NCBI GenBank assembly: GCA_963814905.1
Contig: CAWFEM010000011.1
Location: 434,001 to 498,000 of the forward strand
From: DASWJZ01 sp963814905
GTDB lineage: Bacteria; Pseudomonadota; Alphaproteobacteria; Rhizobiales; Afifellaceae
Direction: 5' to 3'
Length of the DNA stretch: 64,000 nt
Shown here: in pieces, positions 1 through 8,783 of the stretch
Layout of the letters: every line of letters starts with the position of its first letter
Position numbering within the stretch: the first letter of the stretch is position 1
The notes under the pieces: generated by a model
The model's input: the letters and a program-made list of their open reading frames with translations, nothing else
What the model was told of the DNA's origin: nothing
Databases searched by the model: none
Translations under genes and position numbers: made by a program

Positions 1-669
1 TGTGCCGGAGACGAAGCAGGCGAGGTTGTAGGCGTGCGTGCCGATGTCGCCGACCGCGCCGCCGACGCCGGAGCGCGCGGGATCGGTGCGCCATTCGGCC
101 TGCTTCTGGCCGGACGCCTCGATCTTCGTGGTGAGCCAGTCCTGGACGTATTCGGCGTGGATGAGCTGGATCGTGCCGAGCTCGCCCTTCTCAACCATCT
201 CGCGCGCCTGCCTGACCATCGGGTAGCCGGTGTAATTGTGGGTCAGGGCGAAGATCTTTCCGGATTTCTTGACGAGATCGGCGAGCTTCTTCGCTTCGCG
301 CAAGGTCGCGGTCAGCGGCTTGTCGCAGATGACGTGGATGCCCTTCTGCAGGAAGGCCTTGGCGACGGGGAAGTGCATGTGGTTCGGCGTGACGATCGCG
401 ACCGCCTCGATGCCGTCCTTGAGCCGCGCCTCGCGCCGCGCCATCTCCTCGAAGCTGCCGTAACAGCGGTCTTCGCGCAGCCCGAGCTCAAGGCCCGACG
501 CTTTGGCGCGCGCCGGGTCGGAAGAAAGCGCGCCGGCGACGAGCTCGTACTGGTCGTCGATGCGCGAGGCGATCCGATGCACTGCGCCGATAAAGGCGCC
601 CTGTCCGCCACCCACCATGCCGAGGCGGATCCGTCCCGAAAACTTCTCGCTGCGTCCCGTGATCGCCAT
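1..669 (-). CDS. Gfo/Idh/MocA family sugar oxidoreductase (3' truncated by window edge)
   Basis: The first 223 residues of an NAD(P)-dependent sugar or polyol dehydrogenase; the gene runs off the left edge. The N-terminal Rossmann fold is visible, with a glycine-rich GMVGGGQGAF at residues 17-26 and the family lysine in CDKP at 115-118, where the usual form is EKP. The conserved aspartate/histidine region begins in GGAVGDIGTHAYN near the cut. The start ATG at 669 is preceded by GGGGAGG. It lies 133 bp downstream of the isomerase/epimerase gene on the same strand, so the two probably act on one sugar under the divergent ROK regulator. The family is certain; the substrate is unknown. Confidence 0.88.
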   Translation of the reverse strand, partial: MAITGRSEKFSGRIRLGMVGGGQGAFIGAVHRIASRIDDQYELVAGALSSDPARAKASGLELGLREDRCYGSFEEMARREARLKDGIEAVAIVTPNHMHFPVAKAFLQKGIHVICDKPLTATLREAKKLADLVKKSGKIFALTHNYTGYPMVRQAREMVEKGELGTIQLIHAEYVQDWLTTKIEASGQKQAEWRTDPARSGVGGAVGDIGTHAYNLACFVSGT

Positions 670-802
670 TTATTCCTCCCCTGATTCAGTTGCGCGATCC
701 ACGCCGTCTGGACTTGGTTGAGGCGGCTTCACTCGGCCCACCTCTCCCCGGTGGGGAGAGGAAGTCTTCAAGCCTGCACGTTAGTCACAAACGCGCAGCC
801 AG

Positions 803-1855
803 CTATATCCCGAGCGCTTTCCTGTTCGCCTTCACGTCCATCGTGCCGCCGGCGAAATCGTCGAAGGCGTGCGCCGTCACTTCGATGATGTGGGCGGCGA
901 TGAAGGGGGCGCCTTCCGCCGCGCCGGTCGCCGCGTCCTTCAGCGCGCATTCCCATTCAAGCACCGCCCAGCGGTCGTAATCGTATTCGGCGAGCTTTGA
1001 GAAGATCGCCGAGAAATCGACCTGCCCGTCGCCGAGCGAGCGGAAGCGGCCGGCGCGCTTTACCCAGCTCTGGAAGCCGGAATAGACGCCCTGTTTGCCG
1101 GTCGGGTTGAACTCCGCGTCCTTCACGTGGAAGGCGAAGATGCGCTCGTGGTAGAAGTCGATGAACTCGACATAATCGAGCTGCTGCAGGACGAAGTGCG
1201 AAGGGTCGTAGTTGATGCCGCAGCGCGGATGGTTGTCGAGGCGCTCCAGGAACATCTCGAAGGTCGCGCCGTCCATCACGTCCTCGCCGGGATGGAGCTC
1301 GAAGCCGACGTCGACGCCATTATCCTCATAGACGTCGAGGATCGGCTTCCAGCGCTTGGCGAGCTCGTCGAACGCCGTCTCGATCAGGCCCGGCGAGCGC
1401 GGCGGCCACGGATAGAGATAGGGCCAGGCGAGTGCGCCGGTGAAGGAGACGGAAGCGACGAGCCCGAGATTCTTCGAAGCCTTCGCGCCTTTCTTCATCT
1501 GGTCGACGGCCCAACGCTGCCGCGCCTTCGGATTGCCGTGCACCTCCTTCGGGGCGAACGCGTCGAAGCCCGTGTCGAAGGCGGGATGCACCGCGACGAG
1601 CTGTCCCTGGAGATGCGTCGAGAGCTCGGTGATCTCCACGCCCGCCTCGCGGCAGACGCCCTTCAATTCCTCGCAATAGGTCTTGGAGCTGGCGGCCTTG
1701 GCGAGGTCGAAGAGACGGCCGTCCCAGGTCGGGATCTGGATGCCCTCGTAGCCGAGCGAGGCGGCCCATTCGGCCATCGCCTTCAACGAATTGAACGGCT
1801 TCTTGTCACCGGCGAACTGGGCAAGAAAGATCGCCGGCCCCTTCATGGTCTTCAT
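803..1855 (-). CDS. Sugar phosphate isomerase/epimerase (AP endonuclease 2 TIM-barrel family)
   Basis: A 350-residue TIM-barrel protein of the xylose-isomerase-like/IolE-like superfamily, which isomerises or epimerises sugars with a divalent metal. Candidate metal ligands are E186 (GFELHPGED), D218 and H220 (YDPSH), H243 (HVKDAEF) and a glutamate in VLEWE near 300. I chose ATG 1855 because GGGAGGAA lies about 7-10 bases upstream; the frame stays open to 1951 but the extra part looks non-native (arginine/cysteine-rich). It is divergent from the ROK regulator and lies upstream of a Gfo/Idh/MocA gene, a pairing common in rhizobial sugar operons. The substrate cannot be read from sequence. Confidence 0.88.
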   Translation of the reverse strand: MKTMKGPAIFLAQFAGDKKPFNSLKAMAEWAASLGYEGIQIPTWDGRLFDLAKAASSKTYCEELKGVCREAGVEITELSTHLQGQLVAVHPAFDTGFDAFAPKEVHGNPKARQRWAVDQMKKGAKASKNLGLVASVSFTGALAWPYLYPWPPRSPGLIETAFDELAKRWKPILDVYEDNGVDVGFELHPGEDVMDGATFEMFLERLDNHPRCGINYDPSHFVLQQLDYVEFIDFYHERIFAFHVKDAEFNPTGKQGVYSGFQSWVKRAGRFRSLGDGQVDFSAIFSKLAEYDYDRWAVLEWECALKDAATGAAEGAPFIAAHIIEVTAHAFDDFAGGTMDVKANRKALGI

Positions 1856-1904
1856 CGCACTCGTTCCTCCCTCGGCCGCTTTTCGGTCCGTCCGCTGCGG
1901 GACG

Positions 1905-1916
1905 GTGTGATCACAC
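1905..1916. promoter_or_regulatory. Perfect 12-bp palindrome in divergent promoter region (candidate ROK operator)
   Basis: GTGTGATCACAC is a perfect inverted repeat between the isomerase gene (start 1855) and the ROK repressor (start 2027). Its half-sites resemble CRP halves, but the 6-bp spacer of a CRP site is missing, so an operator for the adjacent ROK regulator is more likely. This is inferred from position and symmetry only. Confidence 0.4.
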
Positions 1917-2026
1917 AAATAGCCGTAACCGCGGCAGCATCGCAAACGCATCGCGCGCTGCCGTCCATCAGTTTTCCGGCTTTTGTGTAGACCCCCGAAC
2001 TAATTCAACGCTATCTTTGCCGGCCC

Positions 2027-3256
2027 ATGAGCGTCAAGAGCGCCGCAATCTCGCCGTCTGCGCTACCGCCGCTCCAGCCGCGACCGGCGGGGCGCGGCGT
2101 CAATTCCGCTTGGGTGCGCCGCGTGAACGCGGTGCTCCTGATGCAGGCGCTGCGCCGCCACCCCGGAAGCTCGCAGCGCGAGCTCGCCGTCCTGACCGGT
2201 CTCGACAAGGCGACCGTCTCCGCCGTCACCTCGCAGCTCGTGGCAGCGGGGCTTGTCGCGCGCTTCGCCGCCAGTCCCGGCGTGCGCCGTCTCGGGCGGC
2301 CGGCTGTGGCGCTCTCGATCCCAAGCACGGCCGGCTTCGTGCTCGGCGCGCGGCTAGAGCCCGACCGGATCGAAGTGGTCGCGGCCGATCTCGGCGGGCG
2401 CATCCTCGACCGCGAATCGCGCCCTGGCGCGCGCGCGCCGCGCGACGCCATGCGCTCGCTCGACGTCGCGGTCGGCAAGCTTCGCCAGCGGCTCGGCGGG
2501 ATTGCGCTGAGGGCGGTCGGCATCGGCGTGCCGGCGCTGATCGATCGCAGCGGGCACCTGCTGCTCGCGCCCAATCTCGGCTGGCGCGACGTGCCGCTCG
2601 CCGAGATCGCCGCCGACATTCTGCCGGCGCCGGTGCTGATTGAGAACGACGCCAACGCCGCGGCGATCGCGGAGCGCGAGTTCGGAAGCTGCGTCGGGGT
2701 CGACGACTTCATCTATGTGAGCTGTCATTCTGGCGTCGGCGGCGCGATCTTTGCGGCGGGCAGTCTCTATCGCGGCGCGGAGGGGCTGGCGGGCGAGTTC
2801 GGCCACAACCGGGTCGTGCCGAACGGGCGCGCCTGCGCGTGCGGCGGACACGGATGCCTGGAAGGCTACGCTTCCGTGCCGGGGCTTCTGAATAGCCTTG
2901 AAGAGCGTGGCGGCGCGGCCGCCGACATCGCCGAGGTGGCGATGCGGGCGGAAGCGGGCGACCGCAAGGTGGTGGCGCTCCTTGCGGAGACCGGCGATCT
3001 TCTCGGGCGTGCGCTCGCCGGCAGCGTCAATGCGCTCAATCCGAGCCATCTGGTGATCGGAGGGAACGTCGCGGCGGTGGCGCCGTGGATGCTCGCGGGT
3101 CTCAGGAATGCGCTGGCGCGCGCGGCGCTGGAGCCGCTTGCCGCGCGTCTCGACATCGCGCTCTCGCCGCTTGGCGCTGATGCCGTGCCGATGGGCGGCG
3201 TGGCGCTCGCGCTGCAGCAGGTCGACGCGGAGCTGTTGGAGGCGGGGGTAGGGTAA
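2027..3256 (+). CDS. ROK family transcriptional repressor (NagC/XylR type)
   Basis: A 409-residue repressor. The N-terminal winged helix-turn-helix is at about residues 45-80 (SQRELAVLTGLDKATVSAV). The ROK sugar-kinase-like domain follows, with ENDANAAAIAE at 206-216, GVGGAIFAAG near 237 and the zinc motif H260...C270-A-C272-G-G-x-G-C277. Family members bind a sugar or sugar phosphate and leave DNA. It is divergent from the isomerase and Gfo/Idh/MocA genes and so probably controls them. A palindrome at 1905-1916 may be its operator. The effector is unknown; N-acetylglucosamine or xylose-type ligands are typical for the family. Confidence 0.9.
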   Translation: MSVKSAAISPSALPPLQPRPAGRGVNSAWVRRVNAVLLMQALRRHPGSSQRELAVLTGLDKATVSAVTSQLVAAGLVARFAASPGVRRLGRPAVALSIPSTAGFVLGARLEPDRIEVVAADLGGRILDRESRPGARAPRDAMRSLDVAVGKLRQRLGGIALRAVGIGVPALIDRSGHLLLAPNLGWRDVPLAEIAADILPAPVLIENDANAAAIAEREFGSCVGVDDFIYVSCHSGVGGAIFAAGSLYRGAEGLAGEFGHNRVVPNGRACACGGHGCLEGYASVPGLLNSLEERGGAAADIAEVAMRAEAGDRKVVALLAETGDLLGRALAGSVNALNPSHLVIGGNVAAVAPWMLAGLRNALARAALEPLAARLDIALSPLGADAVPMGGVALALQQVDAELLEAGVG

Positions 3257-3267
3257 CCGCATTCATT

Positions 3268-3370
3268 GTCGTCATGCCTGGACTTGATCCGGGCATCCAT
3301 TCCCTGACGCTGCTGCTAACCCCGACCGCAACGGAATGGATTGCCGGGTCAGGCCCGGCAATGACGACAA
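3268..3370. repeat. Palindromic intergenic repeat (REP/RIME-like), copy 1
   Basis: A long imperfect inverted repeat running from GTCGTCATGCCTGG to CCGGCAATGACGAC, with inner arms CATCCATTCC and GGAATGGATTG. It sits between the convergent ends of the ROK regulator and the ggt-like gene. The same arms recur at 12570-12668, and one arm recurs near 7087-7110. Elements of this kind, based on GTCATTGCCGGGC-TTGACCCGGCAATCCATTC, are widespread in Rhizobiales genomes. Confidence 0.85.
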
Positions 3371-3384
3371 AGCTAGGGGTGCAT

Positions 3385-4977
3385 TTAGAATCCCACGGCG
3401 CAGCCGTCGCGGCGGCTTTCAGAGGCGGCGATGTAGCCGTGACCGGTGCGCCAGATCGTCTGCGCGGCGCCGAAATCGAGCAGCGTTCCAACCGCGAGAC
3501 GATGCCCGCGCGCCTCGAGGCCCTCCACCGCCCGCGCCGTCATCGCGGCCTCCACCCAGACGTCGTCGCCCTCCACCCGCCAGCGCGGCGCGTCGATCGC
3601 CGTCTGCGGGTTCTGGCCGCAGAGGAGCAGGCGGACCGCCATCTGCGTATGGCCTTGCGGCTGCATGGTGCCGCCCATCACGCCGAAAGCCGCGACGGGC
3701 GCACCGTCCTTCGAGATGAAACCGGGGATGATCGTGTTGAGCGGCCGCTTCCGCGGGCCGACGCGGTTCGGATGGCCGGGCGTCGTGACGAAGCAGGATG
3801 CGCGGTTGTTGAGTGCGATGCCGGTGCCGGGCACCACGACGCCGGAGCCGAAGCCGTGGTAGTTCGACTGGATCAGCGAGACCATCATGCCGTCCGCGTC
3901 GGCCGCGGCGAGATAGACGGTGGCGCCGCGATGCATGGAGCGCGGCGCGGGCACGGCGATGTGGTCGCGGGCGATGCCGCGCGCCAGTTCGTCGAGCCGC
4001 GCCGGAGCGAGAAGCGCCTCCGGCGTGACCCTCATTGCACCGGGGTCGGCCACGTGTTCGCGCACATCGGCGACTCCGAGCTTCAGCGCCTCGATCTGGA
4101 AATGCAGCATCTCGGCGCTGTCGGGTGTCAAATCCTGGATGTCGCAGCGCTCCAGCACGCCGAGCGCGATGAGCGCAGCGATACCCTGTCCGTTCGGCGG
4201 GATTTCGTGGACGCGATGACCGCGGAAGGTCACGTCGATCGGATCGACGAAGTCGACGGTGTGTTCCGCGAGGTCCCCCTCGCTCATGAAGCCGCCGCCG
4301 TCCTTCGCGGCGCGGGCGATCGTCGCCGCGATCTCGCCGCGATAGAAATCCTCACCCTCGCTCTCCGCGATCCTGGTCAGCGTCTTTGCCTGGTCGGGCG
4401 GCGTGAAATGCTCACCCGGCTCAGGCGCGCGTCCTTTGGGCAGGAAGGTTTCGGCGAAGCCCGGCTGGTTCTTCAGCCGCTCGACCTGGTTCTTCCAGAT
4501 CTGCGCGACGACCGGTGAGACGAGAAAGCCGTCGCTCGCATAGCGGATCGCCGGCTCGAAGAGCGTTGCGAAGGGGAGCCGACCGAAACGTCGGCTGAGC
4601 GCCGCCCAGGCGGAGACCGCGCCTGGGGTGGTGGCGGAGTTCCACCCTTCGTGCGGCATCGCGGGCTCTGTGAAGTGCTCCGGATGCCACGCCGCCGGCG
4701 CGCGGCCGGAGGCGTTCACCCCGTGCAGCCTGGTGCCGTCCCAGAGAATCGCGAAGAGGTCGCTGCCGAGGCCGTTATTGACCGGCTCCACCACGGTCAG
4801 CGCGATCGCGGTTGCGATCGCCGCGTCGATGGCGTTGCCGCCTTTCGCGAGCATCGAAAGTCCGGCCTGCGCGGCAAGCGGCTGCGTCGTTGCCACGCAG
4901 TTTCGCGCCAGCACCGGCATGCGGCGGGAAGGGTAGGGGAAGTCCCAGTAGGAGCCCTTCGTTTCGATGTCGCCCAT
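3385..4977 (-). CDS. Gamma-glutamyltransferase-like Ntn hydrolase
   Basis: A 530-residue member of the gamma-glutamyltranspeptidase family. These are made as one chain and self-cleave before a threonine that becomes the nucleophile. The large-subunit start LAKGGNAIDAAIA lies at 44-56. The candidate catalytic threonine is T353 in RGATVYLAAAD, matching the small-subunit start. The C-terminal half has GVMGGTMQPQGHTQM. There is no signal peptide, so this is a cytoplasmic member rather than periplasmic glutathione-degrading Ggt; its substrate may be another gamma-glutamyl compound or an amide. It is divergent from the GlcNAc kinase gene with a 38-bp gap. Start ATG 4977. Confidence 0.88.
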   Translation of the reverse strand: MGDIETKGSYWDFPYPSRRMPVLARNCVATTQPLAAQAGLSMLAKGGNAIDAAIATAIALTVVEPVNNGLGSDLFAILWDGTRLHGVNASGRAPAAWHPEHFTEPAMPHEGWNSATTPGAVSAWAALSRRFGRLPFATLFEPAIRYASDGFLVSPVVAQIWKNQVERLKNQPGFAETFLPKGRAPEPGEHFTPPDQAKTLTRIAESEGEDFYRGEIAATIARAAKDGGGFMSEGDLAEHTVDFVDPIDVTFRGHRVHEIPPNGQGIAALIALGVLERCDIQDLTPDSAEMLHFQIEALKLGVADVREHVADPGAMRVTPEALLAPARLDELARGIARDHIAVPAPRSMHRGATVYLAAADADGMMVSLIQSNYHGFGSGVVVPGTGIALNNRASCFVTTPGHPNRVGPRKRPLNTIIPGFISKDGAPVAAFGVMGGTMQPQGHTQMAVRLLLCGQNPQTAIDAPRWRVEGDDVWVEAAMTARAVEGLEARGHRLAVGTLLDFGAAQTIWRTGHGYIAASESRRDGCAVGF

Positions 4978-5015
4978 TGGCCGCGCCCGATCCTTGCTGA
5001 TATGAGGCGATCCTT

Positions 5016-5924
5016 ATGCCAGAGCGCCTCATGATCGGCATAGACGGCGGCGGGACTTCTTGTCGCGCCCGAATCCGCGACGCAAGCGGCTCACTCGTCG
5101 GCGAAGGCGTCGGCGGGCCGGCCAACGTGCGGCTTGATCCCGGCCTCGTCATGCAGTCGATCCTGACGGCGAGCCGCGAGGCGGCGCGGAATGCCGGCCT
5201 ATCCGAAGCGGACCTGAAGCGCGCGGACGCCGGCTTCGGGCTCGCCGGGGCGGCGTTGAAGGCGGCGAATGCCCGGCTTCTCGCCGAGCCGCACCCGTTC
5301 AAATCGGTGGCGATCGAGACGGATGCCTATACGGCCTGGCTCGGCGCGCATCAGGGCGCTGACGGCGCGATTCTGATCCTCGGCACGGGCTCGTGCGGCC
5401 TTGCCGTGGTCGGTGGGCGGCAATTTTATGTGAGCGGCTACGGTGCGGAGGTTTCCGACGAGGCAAGCGGCCAGTGGGTCGGACGGCAGGCGATCCGGCG
5501 TGCGCTCTGGGCGCATGACGGGCGCGCCGCCGTGACCCCGCTCGCGCAGGCGATACTCTTACGCTTCAAGGAAAGCACGGAGGCGATCATCGATTTTGCC
5601 ACAACCGCGCGGCCCGCCGATTACGGGCGCATCGTTCCGCTCGTGCTGGAATACGCGACAAAGGGCGATCCGCTCGGCGTCGCGCTCATCAGCGAGGCGG
5701 CGGCCGACGCGGTCAGGATCATCGAGCGGCTGGTGGAGGTCGGTGCGCCTTCCGTCTGTCTGATCGGCGGGTTCGCGGAGCCGCTCGCCCGATGGCTGCC
5801 GGAGACGGTGCGCGCGCATCTCTCAAAGCCGAAGGCCGACGCGCTTGAAGGTGCGATCCTGATGGCGCGGCGTGCTGCGGAAGCGGCCGGAGACGCGTCC
5901 ACGCGGCAGGGGATCGGCGCGTGA
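5016..5924 (+). CDS. N-acetylglucosamine kinase-like BadF/BadG/BcrA/BcrD ATPase
   Basis: A 302-residue sugar kinase of the ASKHA fold. The phosphate-1 loop GIDGGGTSC is at residues 8-16, and the second phosphate loop is ILGTGSCGLAV around 124-134. The BadF/BadG family includes eukaryotic-type GlcNAc kinase. The next gene, nagA, starts at GTG 5921 inside the stop region of this gene (GTGA, 4-bp overlap), so translation is coupled. The role is therefore to phosphorylate N-acetylglucosamine ahead of deacetylation by NagA. A glucosamine kinase activity is a possible alternative. Confidence 0.88.
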   Translation: MPERLMIGIDGGGTSCRARIRDASGSLVGEGVGGPANVRLDPGLVMQSILTASREAARNAGLSEADLKRADAGFGLAGAALKAANARLLAEPHPFKSVAIETDAYTAWLGAHQGADGAILILGTGSCGLAVVGGRQFYVSGYGAEVSDEASGQWVGRQAIRRALWAHDGRAAVTPLAQAILLRFKESTEAIIDFATTARPADYGRIVPLVLEYATKGDPLGVALISEAAADAVRIIERLVEVGAPSVCLIGGFAEPLARWLPETVRAHLSKPKADALEGAILMARRAAEAAGDASTRQGIGA

Positions 5925-7063
5925 CGGCGTTCGCCCTTGTCGGTGCCCGCATCTTCGACGGCGCGCAGATGCGCGACGGATGCGCGGTCGTGGTCGACGG
6001 CGGACACGTGCGCGAGATCTGCGAGATTGAGAAACTGCCTGCCGGGATCGAGCGGCGCGAGATCGCCGGCACGCTCGCGCCGGGCTTCATCGACGTGCAG
6101 GTGAATGGCGGCGGCGGCGTGCTCTTCAACGACCAGCCCACGGTGGAAGGCATTCGCACCATCGGCGCCGCGCATCGGCGCTTCGGCACGACCGGGTTCC
6201 TGCCGACGCTGATCAGCGACACGCGCGAGAGGATGGCGGCGGCGATCGAAGCCGTGCGCGCCGGGATCGCGGCGGGCGTTCCGGGCCTGCTCGGCATCCA
6301 TATCGAGGGGCCGTTCCTCAATCCCGCGCGGAAGGGCGTGCACGACCCGAAGTTCATGCGGCCGATCGAGGACGAGGATATCCGCATCATGACCTCGCTC
6401 GGCGTCGGTCGCACGCTCGTGACGCTGGCGCCGGAGATGGTGCCGATGCAGGCGATCGCACGGCTCAGCGAGGCGGGCGTCATCGTCTCCGCCGGGCATA
6501 CGGAGGCGGATTTCGAGACATTGCAGGAGGCGCACCGGAACGGCCTTCGCGGCTACACGCATCTTTACAACGCCATGCCGCCGCTTCAGGGCCGCGTGCC
6601 CGGCCCGGTCGGCGCGGCGCTCGACGACGGCGAGACCTGGTGCGGGATCATTGCCGACCTGCACCATGTGTCGGCGTCGGCGCTCCGAATCGCGCTTCGT
6701 GCGAAGGGCGCGGAGCGCTTCATGCTCATCACCGACGCGATGTCGACCGTCGGCACCGACATCACATCCTTCGATCTGCAAGGCCGCACGATCCTGCGCG
6801 CGGGCGGACGGCTGACGACCGAAGACGGCACGCTTGCCGGCTCCGATCTCGACATGGCGACGGCCGTCCGGAACACCGTGGCGCATCTCGGCGTCGACGT
6901 TCCCGCCGCGCTGCGCATGGCGTCGCTGGTGCCGGCGACGTTTCTTAGGCTGGAGGGCGCGCTCGGAAGGATCGCCCCCGGCCATTGCGCGAGCTTCGTC
7001 CTGATGGACGACTCGCTGAGCGTTCGCGCCACCTCGATCGATGGGGAGGAGCAGCCGACGTAG
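5921..7063 (+). CDS. nagA: N-acetylglucosamine-6-phosphate deacetylase
   Basis: A 380-residue cytosolic amidohydrolase that removes acetate from GlcNAc-6-phosphate to give glucosamine-6-phosphate. Family signatures are present: E129 in HIEGPFLNP, H193 in SAGHTEADF, H214 in THLYNAMPP and the catalytic D272 in LITDAMSTVG. The length matches known NagA proteins. It starts at GTG 5921, overlapping the GlcNAc kinase gene by 4 bp, so the two form an operon for amino-sugar recycling or chitin/peptidoglycan sugar use. No nagB deaminase is visible in the window. Confidence 0.95.
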   Translation: MTAFALVGARIFDGAQMRDGCAVVVDGGHVREICEIEKLPAGIERREIAGTLAPGFIDVQVNGGGGVLFNDQPTVEGIRTIGAAHRRFGTTGFLPTLISDTRERMAAAIEAVRAGIAAGVPGLLGIHIEGPFLNPARKGVHDPKFMRPIEDEDIRIMTSLGVGRTLVTLAPEMVPMQAIARLSEAGVIVSAGHTEADFETLQEAHRNGLRGYTHLYNAMPPLQGRVPGPVGAALDDGETWCGIIADLHHVSASALRIALRAKGAERFMLITDAMSTVGTDITSFDLQGRTILRAGGRLTTEDGTLAGSDLDMATAVRNTVAHLGVDVPAALRMASLVPATFLRLEGALGRIAPGHCASFVLMDDSLSVRATSIDGEEQPT

Positions 7064-7069
7064 CCCGCG

Positions 7070-7115
7070 ATGGATGTCCACCCGCTGTCGTCAGGCCCGG
7101 CAATGACGACAAGTA
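7070..7115. repeat. Partial copy of palindromic intergenic repeat, copy 2
   Basis: A short remnant (GATGGATGTCC...GTCGTC...GGCCCGGCAATGACGAC) in the 85-bp gap between the convergent nagA and amn genes. It matches the right arm of the elements at 3268-3370 and 12570-12668, so it looks like a decayed or truncated copy. Confidence 0.65.
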
Positions 7116-7148
7116 GAGTGAGGCCGGTTTGCGCCCCTCTGATATGCC

Positions 7149-8633
7149 CTACCGAAACGCCGGCTCGTCGAAGCCGCGGAGCTTTCTGGAATGAAGCCGG
7201 TCGACGCCCTGCTCGCGCAAGAGCCGCATCGTCTCAAGCCCCACCTTCAGATGCTGGCTGACGCGCTCGCGATAAAACGCGTTGGCCATGCCGGAGAGCT
7301 TCAGTTCGCCGTGCAGCGGCTTGTCGGAGACGCAGAGGAGCGTTCCGTAGGGCACGCGGAAGCGCAGCCCGTTCGACGCCACGGTCGCCGATTCCATGTC
7401 GATGGCGATGGCGCGTGAGAGGTTCAGCCGGCTGAAGAGCTCGTCGAAGCGAAGCTCCCAGTTGCGGTTGTCGGTGGTGGCGACGGTGCCGGTCCGAAGC
7501 CGCGTCTTCAGATCCTGGTCGCGCAGCCCGGTGACGGTCGCGGTGGCCTGCTGCAGCGCTACCTGCACCTCGGCGATCGGCGGCACCGGCACCCAGCCCG
7601 GCAGGTCCTGGTCGAGCACGTGGTCGTCGCGCACATAGCCGTGCGCCAGCACGTAGTCGCCGAGAAGCTGGCTGCGCCGCAAGCCGGCGCAATGGCCGAG
7701 CATCAGCCAGCAATCGGGGCGCAGCACCGCGATATGGTCGGTGATCGTCTTCGCGTTCGACGGGCCGACGCCGATATTGACCAGCGTGATGCCGTCGCCG
7801 TTGTCGCGCTTCAGATGATAGGCCGGCATCTGCGGGAGGTAGCGCGGCGACTTCGGCTCCGGTCCGCCGGAGGCGCGCGGCGTGGCGGGGAAGATCAGGT
7901 TCCCCGGCGCGACGAAGCCGGTATAGCCGTCCTTGCCGACCTGCTCGCGGCCGAACTCCACGAACTCGTCGACGTAGCGCTGGTAGTTGGTGAGGAGCAC
8001 GAAGTTCTGGAAATGCTCCGGTGACGTGCCGCTGTAATGCTGGAGCCGCGCCAGCGAATAATCGACGCGCTCGGCGGTGAAGAGGGCGAGCGGACGCGGC
8101 TCGCCCGGCGCCGCCACGAACGTGCCGTTGGCGATGGAATTGTCGGTGGCGGAGAGGTCGGGCAGCGCGAAATGTGTCTGCAAGGCGCGCAGGTCAGCCT
8201 CGGTGATGTCGGTGACGCTTTCCTCGATCACGAAGGGGAGCGGGATCGGCCTCTTGCTCACCCCGACATGCACCGGCACTTCGTGGTGCTTCAGGAGATA
8301 GCTGATCTGCTCTTCGTAATAGCGGGCGAAGAGGTCGGGGCGGGTGAGCGTGGTGCCGTAGATGCCCGCTTCAAGCAGCACGCCCCAGGAGAGCCGCGCG
8401 TCGATATGCAGGTCGGAGCGCTTGATGGGCACGACCAGGTAGGGATAGTTGGCGTCGATCTTTTGCGCCTTCACGCCGTGGGCGGCGGAAGCGAAGGTGG
8501 AGCGGATCAGCGCGACGTTCTTCTCGTAGATATCCGTGATGCGCGCGACGGCGGCCTTGGCGTCGTCGAAGGCGACGAGATCGTGCGCGAAATCTCCGGC
8601 GAGCGGTTCCTTTGATGTCTGGTGGCGGTTCAT
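7149..8633 (-). CDS. amn: AMP nucleosidase
   Basis: A 494-residue enzyme, close to the 484 residues of E. coli Amn. It splits AMP into adenine and ribose-5-phosphate and so tunes the adenylate pool. There is an N-terminal AMN_N domain and a C-terminal nucleoside-phosphorylase-like domain, with ESATVASNGLRFRVPYG and LCVSDKPLHGE near the end. The frame stays open to 8762, but that extension runs through a strong terminator at 8727-8766, so ATG 8633 is the better start; its ribosome site is weak. It converges with nagA. Confidence 0.93.
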   Translation of the reverse strand: MNRHQTSKEPLAGDFAHDLVAFDDAKAAVARITDIYEKNVALIRSTFASAAHGVKAQKIDANYPYLVVPIKRSDLHIDARLSWGVLLEAGIYGTTLTRPDLFARYYEEQISYLLKHHEVPVHVGVSKRPIPLPFVIEESVTDITEADLRALQTHFALPDLSATDNSIANGTFVAAPGEPRPLALFTAERVDYSLARLQHYSGTSPEHFQNFVLLTNYQRYVDEFVEFGREQVGKDGYTGFVAPGNLIFPATPRASGGPEPKSPRYLPQMPAYHLKRDNGDGITLVNIGVGPSNAKTITDHIAVLRPDCWLMLGHCAGLRRSQLLGDYVLAHGYVRDDHVLDQDLPGWVPVPPIAEVQVALQQATATVTGLRDQDLKTRLRTGTVATTDNRNWELRFDELFSRLNLSRAIAIDMESATVASNGLRFRVPYGTLLCVSDKPLHGELKLSGMANAFYRERVSQHLKVGLETMRLLREQGVDRLHSRKLRGFDEPAFR

Positions 8634-8726
8634 GGCGCGTCCGGTCAGCCGCCGCGAAGCAGCGTCGCCGGACCTTGCACGAATCCGCGCCGGAGAAAAG
8701 CCGGCGGCCGTCCTCTGGCGGCTGTG

Positions 8727-8766
8727 GAAAAATGCATGCCGGCGCGTGGGGCGCGCCGGCATGCAT
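8727..8766 (-). terminator. Rho-independent terminator of the binding-protein gene
   Basis: A perfect 15-bp stem, ATGCATGCCGGCGCG (8732-8746) with CGCGCCGGCATGCAT (8752-8766), and a 5-base loop. Read on the minus strand it ends in TTTTTCC. It lies 18 bp after the stop of the binding-protein gene and before the amn start, so it ends the ABC transporter operon. Confidence 0.9.
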
Positions 8767-8783
8767 AGGGCGTCAGGCGCGGA

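Noticed and set aside
1905..1916. CRP binding site
   Set aside because: The TGTGA and TCACA halves lack the six-base spacer needed for CRP.
1856..1951. N-terminal extension of the isomerase gene
   Set aside because: The 32 added residues are Arg/Cys-rich and cover the palindrome at 1905-1916; the ribosome site supports ATG 1855.
8634..8762. N-terminal extension of AMP nucleosidase
   Set aside because: It would translate through the strong terminator at 8727-8766 and is absent from the usual family length.
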